A stretch of DNA of 64,000 nt from Strongylocentrotus droebachiensis (lineage: Eukaryota > Echinodermata > Echinoidea > Camarodonta > Strongylocentrotidae), in contig JAVYIG010006582.1 of the NCBI GenBank assembly GCA_035222895.1, positions 51,393-115,392 of the forward strand. The letters are read 5' to 3'. Below, piece after piece: positions 35,501 through 48,400 of this stretch; positions within the stretch are counted from its first letter, which is position 1; every line of letters begins with the position of its first letter. The notes under the pieces were generated by a model, which made no database searches, was not told where the DNA came from, and saw nothing but the letters and a program-made list of their open reading frames with translations. The translations under genes were made by a program, and so were the position numbers.

Positions 35501-38500
35501 CGTAATAGAAAGGGATAGTTTTGACACGTACATGCATGAGCACTATAAGGTAAATTTTTGGAGCTCCAAATAGTTTCCTCCAACATACAAACTTTATGGC
35601 AGGGAAGAATTACGGCACTCCATTAATTTGATCTATGAACTAATACCCTGTATGGTAATGTATCTCTTTCTACTCTACTCACTAATGCAAAAGCATTCGA
35701 ATTGTACACTTTAAGAATAGTTTAATATTGTATTCCATGCATAAAGCAGGGTATTGGTACTAACTCTACATCTAACACAGATAACAATAAAAAGGACTAT
35801 GACAGTAATGAATATACATGTACATTTGATACAGATGACACTAAAAACAGTAATATTGTAATGAGTCTATATCTATAGTGCCAACAGAAATTGGCATAAC
35901 TGTAACACTTCCACATCTTGTATAGATAGTAAGATTTATATTAACAAAATAATGACTCTACATCTAACACAAGTTGTTTAAACTTCTTTCTTAAAAATAG
36001 TAAAATAGTTTATAAACAATGAATTGACATTCAGTCATTCAACATTGCTTTTTTTTTTTTTTCTTTCTTTTTAAAAGTACAATGCTTTTACATCTAACAT
36101 AGATATTAAATTATCTACATGTAATGATAGTGACATATTATAGTATTAATGACTGCTTTGAGAGAAATAGTTGTTTTTATAAGCTCAAGGGAAGGTTAGA
36201 ATTGTGCTATTACCCGAGGCGTGCCGAGGGGAATAGCCCAATTGTAACCTTCCCGAGAGCGTATAAAAACAACTATTTCTCGAATATTAAAGCAGTCATT
36301 AATACTTTTATATGCCGAAAACAAAAGAGTCAACTAATGACACCACCTTGGCCTTTCTCTAGTTTATCTGCACGGTTGTTTTTTATGAGTGTATCTTTGA
36401 GAGTAGACTAGATCTAGATTCTAGTCTAAGCAAGATATTTTTACATTTTGGGGGTGGGGCCGGCCCTGTGGGGAATATGGAGAAGAACCTGCGCTTTCAT
36501 ATGACACCTCACTTATTGAGTATCACCTTCAGGATCACAACAGATTATAAAGGTTTGAATCTCGAATTGAAAAAAAAACTTGACCTTAACACACAACATG
36601 CATCGGGTGCGCGATCAGTCACCCTGACAACTGGATCTATTTTCGTATCTTTGAGAGTAGACTAGATCTAGATTCTAGTCTTAGCAAGATATTTTTACAA
36701 TTTTGTGGGTGGGCCGGCCCTGTGGGGAATATGGAGAAGAACCTGCGCTTTCATATGACACCTCACTTATTGAGTATCACCTTCAGGATCACAACAGATT
36801 ATAAAGGTTTGAATCTCGAATTGAAATAAAAACTTGACCTTTTTTGCATGGTCGCGGAATGCACGTAGACTGCATAGGGAATGCATTGCGTACAATCTCT
36901 ATGGAAATAATTTTAACACACAACATCGGGTGCGCGATCAACACCCTGACAACTAGATTTATTTTCGTATACAGTCTATACGTCTATGCTTTTTCAGCAA
37001 CCAAACGAACATGTTTATGGATAATTTCACGTACCCTTTTTGTTGTTCTTGCTGTCAGCGAGTCTTGCATTTGATAAGTTGAAATCTTGGGAGAGATTCT
37101 TGAGCCATTTTTGTCTTGTTTGGAATTGTCTTGTCTTGTATGAAAATACCGACCAATTTTTCGCACACCTATGGTATCTTCGATCGCTCAAACCATTTTT
37201 TAACATGTAAACCTATGGGGTAACCATGGAGACTGAACTATTTTTTTAATAACCATGGTTATTAAAAATATTAAATGTTTTATGCATGGTTACCGGGAAT
37301 TTTACAGGAACAGTTGAAGTTTATGAATGCAATTTCGACCAATCAGATGGCTGGATTACTTAAGTGAGGTATATAATTGGTATTATTTTCTACATCTAAT
37401 GTGCTTAGATTAGCAAGTGTGCGCTTGTAAAAACGACGCCTGGCTGGAATGCTCCCCAGGGAGTGGATAATGTGCATACATTGTATGCGGTTAAGCCTGA
37501 ATCCGATTACCTGGGTAATAATATAGATATATCTGTAAAGCGCTATATAAAAACTAGCTATTATTATTATTATTATTATTAATACTACAGACAAAATTAG
37601 ACACCAAGTCATACCTTTTCCTTGAGCTGTTTTTCTAGCAATGTTATTTTCTTTTCTTTCTTATCACTGCCTTCTTCTAAAGTCTTTTTGGAAGAGTCAA
37701 CGGCTTCCATTGTCTTTTTCAGGTCACTTATCTCATCCTCAAGTGTCTTCCTCTTCTTCTCCTGCAAACAATGAGATATGAGACACAATGAGATATGAGA
37801 CACAATTGATTCCATGGAAAGAAACAAAGTGAGTGAACAAAACAATGTTCAAACAGCTCGTTTTATTGTTATCATCATCAACTTTAAATGAGATACATGT
37901 ATTCTTTATAATTTTTTAAAGCCCTATCTGCACTAGTTTGGCCAAGAGGGATTAGACCTCTCTGCTTGGTCACTGGCATGTGGTTATGTCATCAAATCAG
38001 CTCTCAATTAACATAAGAAAAAGGGGATCATGGGGGAATCAATGGGTAACTCTTAGCATTGTTGGCCTATAGAGGGCACCAGTATATACAAGTAGTGCAG
38101 TCTTGCTTTAAGTGATGGGGATACTGCAGTTTAGAATTCTTTTTTTTTTTGGTGTTTGTTCGTTTCCCTGCAAACTGAAATATTAGGGAAGCTGTCATAA
38201 TGAATAATTTCTAGACATTTTCAAGAAGCAGGAAACTATTCACAATTTAAGACACAGTATATTTATCCTCAACTCTTATCCTGCCATAATGAATACAGCC
38301 TAATGCCACAGGGCTAATCCCCATTGAGCCAATCCTCAGATTTTGAGATAATCGGATTAACGCGATGGTACTATCAATAGCGCGTGCGAAACACTAGGCA
38401 CAGTGCAATGGGCATGAACAATAACTGTTATTACTGTTGCGCTCGCGTTTACAAAACACTATGACGGTAGCGTGCAAGCGGCCTTATTGCAGGATATATG

Positions 38501-38820
38501 TTAATACAAATTATGCTAATCAATACATGTTGAATTTATATTTTATATATTCAGGCAATAACAATTTCTGCTCTGCCACATAGTTTTTACATTTTGGCAG
38601 AATCATTTTTATTTCTGGCAAGAAGGGTTAGATATTGAATTTATACCTCATCTTTCTTGGTAGTGGTTTGCTCTGATAGTTTCTTCTTGAGATCATCGAT
38701 GATGTTGCACTTCTCTACAACAATCTTGTCATAGTCAATCTGCAGAATAATAATAGAAGTGTGGTCAGTTTATGAGCATTCTTATAAGGCATTGATACGA
38801 GCAATCCCCCCCCCCCTCCC

Positions 38821-38858
<38 letters not shown>

Positions 38859-41800
38859 ATCTACCCTCTTACCACAATTAAAAGAAACATTGACACAACA
38901 ATTAACTTTTGCAACCCTCAACAATTTCTTGCCTTGGAAATTACTCACCTATACAAATCGTGAAAGTTTAATGTCACAAATCTTTCTCTAACATGCAAGT
39001 ATGTAATAATGCTAAACGTATTCAAGGAGAAATCTATGTCATTACCTTGTAAGTATCCATAACCTGTTCAAATGTCTGCTGTTGTTCTACCTGGGCTCCT
39101 GTCGCAAGCTTCTCCTTCTTCTCTGCTTCTTCCTTCTGATCAGTAAGCTCAGTCATCTCTTTCTTCAATGCTTCCATATCAGTCTGTGCTGCTTGTAAGT
39201 CCTTCTCAAGATCAGCCATCTAACCAAAGCAAATTGATAAGCAAAGCAAATTTATCATGGATTTGTATGCACATTGCAAAGGCAAATATTTTCCCCTTAT
39301 TATCATATTTTTGCTATATAAACCTTGACTTCTGGTAATCTGGCAATCAAATTCCGTTTTCAGATAAATTGGCTCAAATAAATCCCAAGGTGTGCATCAT
39401 GGAGTAGATAGGTTTGCATGGACCAGCAAAATATTTATATACAAACTAACAAAAAATTGCCATAAATCACATTTTCTTACTAGCACAATATAACCATAAT
39501 GCAAAAGGCAAGTCTTCAGCGTCCACCTGAGTAAGGCAAGGGACCTGTTTCACACAGGCTTTTTTTTAATGACAAATGACAAAAAAATCAGTGACAAATC
39601 TGCTGACAACCAATCAGAAGCAAGGATTTCACAAGCTTATAACAAAAACTGTCATTTGTCACTGATGACAAGTTTTGTGAAACGGGGCCCAGATGTTCTC
39701 AAGTCTTCTTCTAGCATCTCCTTATATGTGTTGCAGGGTCAGGCACAGGGTTTTGAGCCAGCAACCTGGAGATCCATTGCTAGAACATCTCTTATCTTGA
39801 AAATAGATTTGTAAGAGTCCATCTTACCCCTTCTTCTTTTGATGTTTTCTGTTTGGTCATCGTGGTCAGCTTTCCTTTTAGAGTCTTGATCTCTTGATTT
39901 AAGTCTTTGATCTGCTTAGTCTTGCCTCCAGTCTGTCCATGAAGGGATTTATTCTTATCTTCCAGGTTGCACTTCTCTGTCTTCAGTTCCTTCAGCTCTT
40001 CACTCAGCTCTTGGTTCTTCAAATCAATGAATAACATTGGTACATGTAGATGACAAGTGAACATGATAATCTAAAGTCTATTGTGTGAGGCTTGTTTTAT
40101 CTTTCAGATTACTTTTCTATATTTAAGTGATCTATTTTGTTTTTGTTTTTCTCTCAACTAAACATAATTAGTATTGACAAGGGATAGGTATATATAGTAG
40201 CAACTGTATTTCTTTTTCAATGTCATGACATTTCACTTTCATGCATTCTGAATCTCACTTTAATACTTCCAGGTTAATTCATTGTAGACCTACTTGAAGT
40301 AGCCACATTACTGAATCCGAAAAAATAAGGCTGACACTCACAGGAAATGGGCGTTAAATGAAAAATGACATTGTTCTCACAAGTTAATACGTCACTAATA
40401 CCTGACATGAAACAAGGATAGGAATTATCTCTTTTTGATCAGACTCTATCACATCAATGAAATGTCCCCCTTACCTGTTTCTTTTCTTCCTCTAGAAGCT
40501 TGTTGATATCTTCTGAATGTTTGTCATGCTCGGCCTGAAGATCATCTTTAGCTTTCTCTAAGGCATCCTTGGAATTCAGGGCAGTCTGTACTTTGGTCTT
40601 CTCTACTTCCATGTCATCCTCAAGAATCTGTCATAATGAGACACGAGGCAGAATCATCAACTTTCAGTATAATGGGTTCTTGTTTAGCACCGTTTGTCAC
40701 ACTTCACATTTTATTAAATTGTATTACCTTTGCTTTTAAGTATAGCTGTTCTCACAGCTCTCTAGCATTTCCTTCATAGGCCAGCTCATTTATATAGCTT
40801 TGATGACTTACATGGTAACTCAGATCTCTCTTTAATAATAATAATAATACTCAGCTTTTATAAAGCGTGAATTACAATTGAGTCTCTAAGCGCTTCCAAA
40901 CTTGGATATTATTACCCCGGCTTTAGCTGTGCTGCCATTACGGCGCTCTAGCATTTCAAGGAATTAATTCCTGCCAGGTACCCATTTACATCACCTGGGT
41001 TGAGTGTGGCAAATGTAGATCAATGTCTTGCCAAAGGATATTAGTGCCGCGGCAGGACTCGAACCGCTGACCAGGGGCGGATCCAGCTTTTTATAAAGGG
41101 GGGGGTTGGGTGGTATGCGAGGGAGCGTAGCGACCGAGTCCAAGCGAGCGGAGCGAGCGAGGGGGAGGGTGTGGGAGGGGGGGTGTCCCCCCTCCCACAG
41201 TAGGGAAATTTTTTGAAAATCTGTGTGTGAAAATGGCGTTTTCTTGCGATAAGATTTTAAAAAATGGTCCCCGGATTTTTTTGGGGGGGGGTTGCAACCC
41301 CCCCAACCCCCCCCCTAGATCCGCCACTGGCTGACCCTGTGATTGACAGTTCGGCGACGTAACCACTCGACCACAACACCTTTACTGCAAAGAGGCCTAC
41401 ATGCTCTACAAGCACAACTTCAAAGCAGGCTTTTCTCCACGTTACTCTATCCTTTAGTTCATTCCAAGTCCTTGTAACATACATATTTAGGATTACTATG
41501 TAATCACTTTAATGATTGGGTGTTCAATAATGCTGTTCATAGTATTTCACTTTTGTTGTATGTGTGTCGTATGAAGAGCAAAACTTGAATAAAACATTTA
41601 ACTGGTTAACTTTTTTTTTCATCTTACCTTTATTTTTGCATTGAGGTCTTCAGCTTCTTGTTTATAAACGATCAATTCTTGCTCCAGGGTTTGCTTGTCT
41701 TTTCTGGTGTGCTCAATGACTTCAACCAGCTTAGCGTTCTCAGAACTACATTTAAATGGAGAGAAAGAGAAGTGGTGAGAGAAAGGAGGAGGAGGAACAG

Positions 41801-42427
41801 GAGGAGGAGGAGGAGGAGGAGAAGGAGGAGAAGGAGGAGACAGAATAGGAGAGGGATGAAGGGAGATGGATAAAACAAGAAAACAGAGAGAGAGGGAGAG
41901 AGTGAAAGAGAACATACAAAATAGAACAAATATAGAATAATTAAGTGAATAAACAAAACCAATAAGAGGGGAAAAAATGATGATTAGAGTCATAGGGAGA
42001 CTGAGTACAAGAAATTGAGCATCGATCTGTGTACATCACAAATAATCAATGCATAGCTCTTTAATCTGAAATGTATGTTTAATCTAACCTCTAAACTCTA
42101 TAATACACAATTCGCTAAATTAAACATTTCTGTCACATGCTTTACAATCCTTCCTCATCCATCCCAGAAATATTTTTCATTCTCTCTAGTCTAAGCCAAA
42201 GTTAATTATTCATTATTTTACCACATTTCAATTAAACCTAAATGGATGATTAGAATAAATATATACTGCTTTGATGCAAGATCAGAAGCAAGGATTCCAC
42301 TAGCTTATATAACAAAAACTGTCATTTGTTACAGATGACAAGTTTTGTGAAATGGGGCCCAGAACAGATCAAGAATCCCATGTCACAGCAACATACTAAG
42401 TAGCTTGATATGACAGAAAGGAGGAGG

Positions 42428-42477
<50 letters not shown>

Positions 42478-45400
42478 AGGGGGAGACAGAGAGAGACAGA
42501 GAGAAACTTAAATAATGAATGATCAATCTTGTAGTAAGTTAGGAGGATACATAATCTATCCTTTGCAGTTTGCAATCAATTTCAAGATTTGCTGTCACTT
42601 GTTTTGTAATGTTTTCTGCTATGTAACCATAACACACATTTATTCTATTCCATGAGAAAAGTTGATTACGTCCTAACACATTCCAAGAAAACACAAAGCA
42701 ATTTGACACAAGATAAGAATACATCTAGAATCCCATGTCACAGGAAATACTAAGTAGCTTAATATCATAACCTGAATGAGATAGTGGTTAGAGCTAGCTC
42801 ACCTCTCTAATTGCAGATCTTTCCTCATATTGTCTAGTTTGTCATAAGATACCTTCTCTCTCTCCAATACTTCCTTCAGTTCGGCCTTCAAGGATGTCAT
42901 ATCTCCCTGAATATAGATATATAGACATGAATCTAGTGTCTTAAAGGGATCCAGTAACTTTTTCTCTGAGATTGAAAAAAAATCCTAGATTTAGCTCAGT
43001 CAGGAACCTCATGACTTTTACAAGCCAATCGCCTGTCTGATTATCAAGATATTTATGATTGGAAATCGAAACCAAATTTTGCCCTTTCCTAACGGTTTTC
43101 ATCACACTACAGTCTATTGGGGAAAAAACTAGTATGATAAAACCGGTCACTCAAAGATTTTTTACTTTTTTGAGGCACTTCTTGATCATTTTGAAGCGCA
43201 ATTTTTTTTTTAGGGCTTCAATATTACACCATATCACAGACACTGATAACAGGTAGGGCCGTGCATCTCAGATTTAACATTGTTAAACGATGCCTTTAAA
43301 GATAATTTTTGACATGATTTTTGATGATTTCCTGATGACGGATAGCCAACCTATTTGAAACGTCAAGCCCCTCCTACCACCCATCCTCTCCTTACTACTG
43401 GCACTCTAGTTCTTTTCAGAACTAGAAGCTCAAAAAAAGATTACACCAGTCTTTCTAGGACTATACCAGTCCTTTTCAGGACTCCCCAATCCTCCCCCTC
43501 TCACATGGTGCAACTGCAAGCCTGCTGTTTATCTACATCACCGTGGAAGCAGATACTAAAAAGAAGCATCTAATATGATACTGGTCTCAGTTCTTACCTC
43601 TTTCTTAAGCAGTATCTTGTTCTGGTCCTTAATTTTGTTTTCAAGTTGCTTCTTTTCCTCCGTTAGGTCATTCACCTTTTGATCCAGTTCTGCCAATGCA
43701 TCCTACAAATGGGAACAAATTGAAATTTATATCAGGAGTGAAATCCCCCCAATTTTGTTTTTCCTTCTAAGCATACGTTATTATTACTTGTGCGCCTGGT
43801 GCATTCAATTGTTAAGCCTTATTGGCTTTTACCTTTTTTCATTTGTACTATGGTCTATACTTTCATATTTTCTTTATATTTTGAATGTTTTTATGTCAAT
43901 ATGTAATTTTGATATGATGTCGTTATGATACACCTTCCTTTATCTTTGTATATATATTGTGATGATGAAATTTAATGTCAATTCAATCCAATGTTGCTGA
44001 GCACAAATTCTTCCTTGGTCTTAATCACTTATCAATACTAACCCATCATCTGCTGGCAACAAATAGTCTCTATGGGAATTAGACAAATCAGTAGTCAAAA
44101 GGTTAAAGAGACACAATAAGAAATATCAATGGCATAAATATATTCAAGGTACCTCTTTGGATGTGATATTGGCTTCAAGATGTTCCACTGTGTTCTTATC
44201 CTGGTCAATTTGTTTCTTGGATATCTCAGCATCTTCCATGAGCCCCTGAAGCTCCTTCTCCAGTTCAACCTGACAACAACAAAGAAACAGAGATGAAATT
44301 AGAAATAGTCATAGAATCAAACATACATTTACTTGCCTATGAATACAAAAGCTGTACCTCATTAAACCTCTAGCACACCATCATTTGAGCTTTGCAACAG
44401 TTACCATAATCACATATGTTTTCTTTAAATTTGACTCTATTTTAATTATTGTTAACATTCATTTAACATGGTATTAGATTGGATTATATTACACATCAGC
44501 TGGTTATATGATCTAGCTGACAGTCAAACGAATATGATACTCAATGTCTGATATGATATACAATGTATTTACTCAACAATCCATTAGGCCTAAAAACAAA
44601 TGTTGTATTGCCCTTTAGGTGCCAAAACATGGGTCGGTCGGTCAGAAATCTTTTTTTAATATTTTTTTTACTCCCTCTTTGGGCTGATATTTCTCAGTTT
44701 TGAAGTAGAAAAAAATATATATAATTAAAAGCCGACAGTAGATTTCAAGGTTTTTGGGTCGGTCGCAAAGGGCAATACAACTTTTTTTGTTTTGTTAAGG
44801 CCTTACAGTGATTTTACTTTTATTCATTAATTATTACTGCTCGTTGAAAACATATAGTACATTAACATTCATTCCGATAGGATTATACTCATTATTTTAA
44901 GCTAGAGATAATCCTTCAAACTGCAGGAAGTAATGATTTCTACCTGTTGAGTTTGTAGTTTGTTCTTGTGATTGGTTGTTTCCTTGAGTTCTGATTTGAT
45001 CTTTGATAGTAGCTGCTGGTTAGCTTCTACCTCTTCATTGGCTTGGCTCAGAGACTCATGAAGACATTCTGTAGGAGCAGAACAAGAAGGTTAGAATGCA
45101 TCAAGACAGGGGGAAACAAAGAATCTTTGATAGTAGCTGCTGGTTAGCTTCTACCTCTTCATTGGCTTGGCTCAAAGACTCATGAAGACATTCTGTAGGA
45201 GCAGAAGACAAAGGTTAGTATTCATCAACATGGGGAGGGGGGAACAAAGAAAAGGTTGAAAAGAAACAGAAACTGAGGAACAGACTTGGTTAAAAGATGG
45301 GAAGAAAAAGTAAAACACAGAGAAGACAGGGGTCCTAATGTTCTTTGACAATTCTCCTTTCATAAAAGAACTTTAAAGAGTGAAAGTGGTTGAAATTCCA

Positions 45401-48400
45401 TGGACAGAAACTTCAAAATAGAAGTGGTTGTTTTGAAAGAAAGTAGTATAACAGTTACAAAGAAAAGAAGACAAATTAATTACAATCATTACAAAAGAAA
45501 TCATCATATAATGCCTGCATATCACCAAACCATACACTGTTCAACAGTCAAATTTTGGGCCGGATTTGCCACCCATGGCGCCTACATGTAACTACATAAC
45601 ATACAAACTCCATTCAATCTGTTTAAAGGAGGAAGTATAATGTCTTGTGCTGACCTTTCTCCTGTTGAAGTACAGCTATCTGTCTAGAAGTCTTCTTGAT
45701 GTCATCTTGGAGATCAGAGATAGTCTGGTCTTTCTTCTCACAGATACTCTGTAATTCTTCACACTACAAAACAAAAAGAGTTACATCTTTACTAACAACG
45801 TGTTGGGGTTTATACCATTTTAATGATGGATACTACTACTAATAATAATATAACACACTTATATAATGGCGCAATCTATCTAGAAAAACGATTCTGAAGA
45901 CCTTATGAAAGAATCAAAGGAACTACATATACAATGCTTACAAGTTTTGAATTGAATCTGAATTCAATTGAATCACTTTGCCCCAGTTCAATATTGCTTG
46001 AATTTGATGCCTGGATAAGACTTTCATTTTAATTTCACTTCTCACAAAGCACTCCACAATTCCTTGCATTCAGCAAAAAGAGATACAATGCAAATTTAGC
46101 AAGAATTCTACAATTGGCTCGACAGATAAGTTTTGCACCCTAGAGTTTAGGCTTTCGGGTGATGGATAAAATTCATCACAGGGTTATATATATTTGACAC
46201 AGTTCAAAATCATGATTTAAATATAGTTCTTAATCAAATGTAAATGCTGGCATAGCTTACCACTTTCACAGCTTAGTTCAAATGAGGCTCATAAAGATAT
46301 ATTTATGTATAAATACTTTTATAACAGTAAGAATCTTTCAATTTAGAAAGAAGCATCATATGGATATATACGAATGTTGTTCAGGGACTCGTTTCATGAA
46401 GCCTTTTTTCAATTACAAAAATCAGTGACGAATCTGCTGAATTTCAATCAGAAGCAAGGATTTCACAAGCTTATAACAAACACTGTCATTTGTCAGTGAT
46501 GACAAGTTTTGAGAAATGCCCCTCAGAAGTGTGTTGAAGATCAAATTGCCAGTTGAGAGCCACAAGAGCATCAAATTAAAAATAAAATGATATAAGTTAC
46601 TGTCCTTCTTGCTCTCAACAGTTGAATAATTACAAGATTTATATTACCTCTTTCTCAATCCCAGATATCTTGGCTTCCATTGTATCTTCAGCTTCAGCAA
46701 GTTTCATCTTCTGTCTTTGCACTACATAGGAATAAAACACATCAAGAGCATTACTATGTCGTGGTCGAGTGCAGAGCTGCCAACCTGTTATTTTCAAAAA
46801 ACATATTATTCAGCTTGAAAAAGCATATTTTTAGGTAAAAAAACATATTTTGCCCATTTTTATTTTTTTTTCGTTATTTTCCCTGTAAAATACTATTGCA
46901 ACTATGTTTCTTTGAATAAAAAATGTGTTCAATCATTGACAGCTGCCGACCTATTAATTTTACACCAAAAAAAAAAAAAAAAAAAGTAAAAAAAAAAATA
47001 TTTTCAAGGAAAAAAAAATTGTATTTTTAAAAATATATGTTAAATATATTTACCTATTTTATCAGAAAATTTAATAATTTAAATACATCACAGAATTTTA
47101 GAAAATCTGAAAATAAAAGTCAATGAATATGAGGGTCGAATCAAGGCAAGTCTGGAGTTGCAATCAAATTTGTACAAAGTCAATGCATCAGCAGGATCCG
47201 TTTTTTTTTTTTCATTTGACTTTTTGAAGATACCATCACATTCGAAGGGCTTGCGATAATCGAAGGGATTGCGAAGGGCATTCGAAGGGCATTCAAAGGG
47301 CTTGCGACAATAGTCAAATTACTGACTAATCGCCAATAACTCAAAACACAACAACAACAAATCGAAAAAACTTGTAATAAAATCACTGATTTCTTGAGTT
47401 TTAGTGCTCTTTTGGAGAAACTGTTTCTTAAAACTGGGCTAAGCCCCCGCATGCTTTGGAAATATGGCTCTGATTCCGCATTTTTGACAGCAAAATTTGG
47501 CTTTTAGGATGGATTTTTGGAAGTGACAACGGCACTTTCTTGTACTAGTTAGTGAGTGACAATGTGTGTAGTGCATTGTATGTATTTTGCGTGTGTTATG
47601 GATATGGCAATTGGATTCGCTGGCTCGATACTCAGTACATGTACCGTACTGTATGCATGGACTGGGGAAATGCGCACGTCTTTGAGTGGTGTACATCCCC
47701 TGTATTGTGTGCAATGCGGATGCGTGCGCGCTGCAGGAATCGCCAAAACAAAGCAATAGCACAACTATGCATGCGCTCGTTCTCACAGCCAGCCACGTTT
47801 GCACAGCCATACTCGAAACTTTCAAAAAACGTATTTTAGCACAGCAAAACGTACAAACGTATTTTACCCCCCAAAAACGTATTAATACGTTAAAAACGTA
47901 CTACTTGGCAGCTCTGCGAGTGGTTTAAGGCGCTTGACTGGAGATGCAAAGGTCGAGGGTTCGAATCCCGACACGGCACTAATATCCTTTGGCAAGATAT
48001 TAAAGGGACTTTGTAACATTGTTCAGATGAGAGATAGTGGTGCTAAGGTAGTGACTTCAATGCTAGATGTACAATTAAAGATAATCTGAAAATTTGAGTG
48101 AAAACGGACCATTATTCATGGTACAAATTGGGAAAAACTGATCTGATTGATTCCTTAATTCTCCCAACTATATCATTACAATTTAATTACATTTTAGGTG
48201 AATGGAAATCTCACAAAGCAATAAAATGGCTCTACATTCCATTCCAGACATTTAAGTGTTGACAGATTTTTTATAGCCTGTTTTATGTCTTTTATTCATA
48301 GAAAAACGGTTGGGAAAATTCAAAAATGGTTGGGAGAATTTACTGTTAATCACTGTTAGAGGGTGTCATACATCGACACCTTCAAAGAAAACCATAGATA

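Noticed and set aside
45172..45363. 63-codon frame upstream of SYCP1 exon 9
   Set aside because: It runs through the duplicated intron/acceptor segment in the wrong frame relative to the exon.
47439..47839. Overlapping Cys/Arg-rich frames of 67-128 codons on both strands
   Set aside because: They lie inside the CAG-ended element, overlap on both strands and match no domain; likely chance frames in GC-richer DNA.
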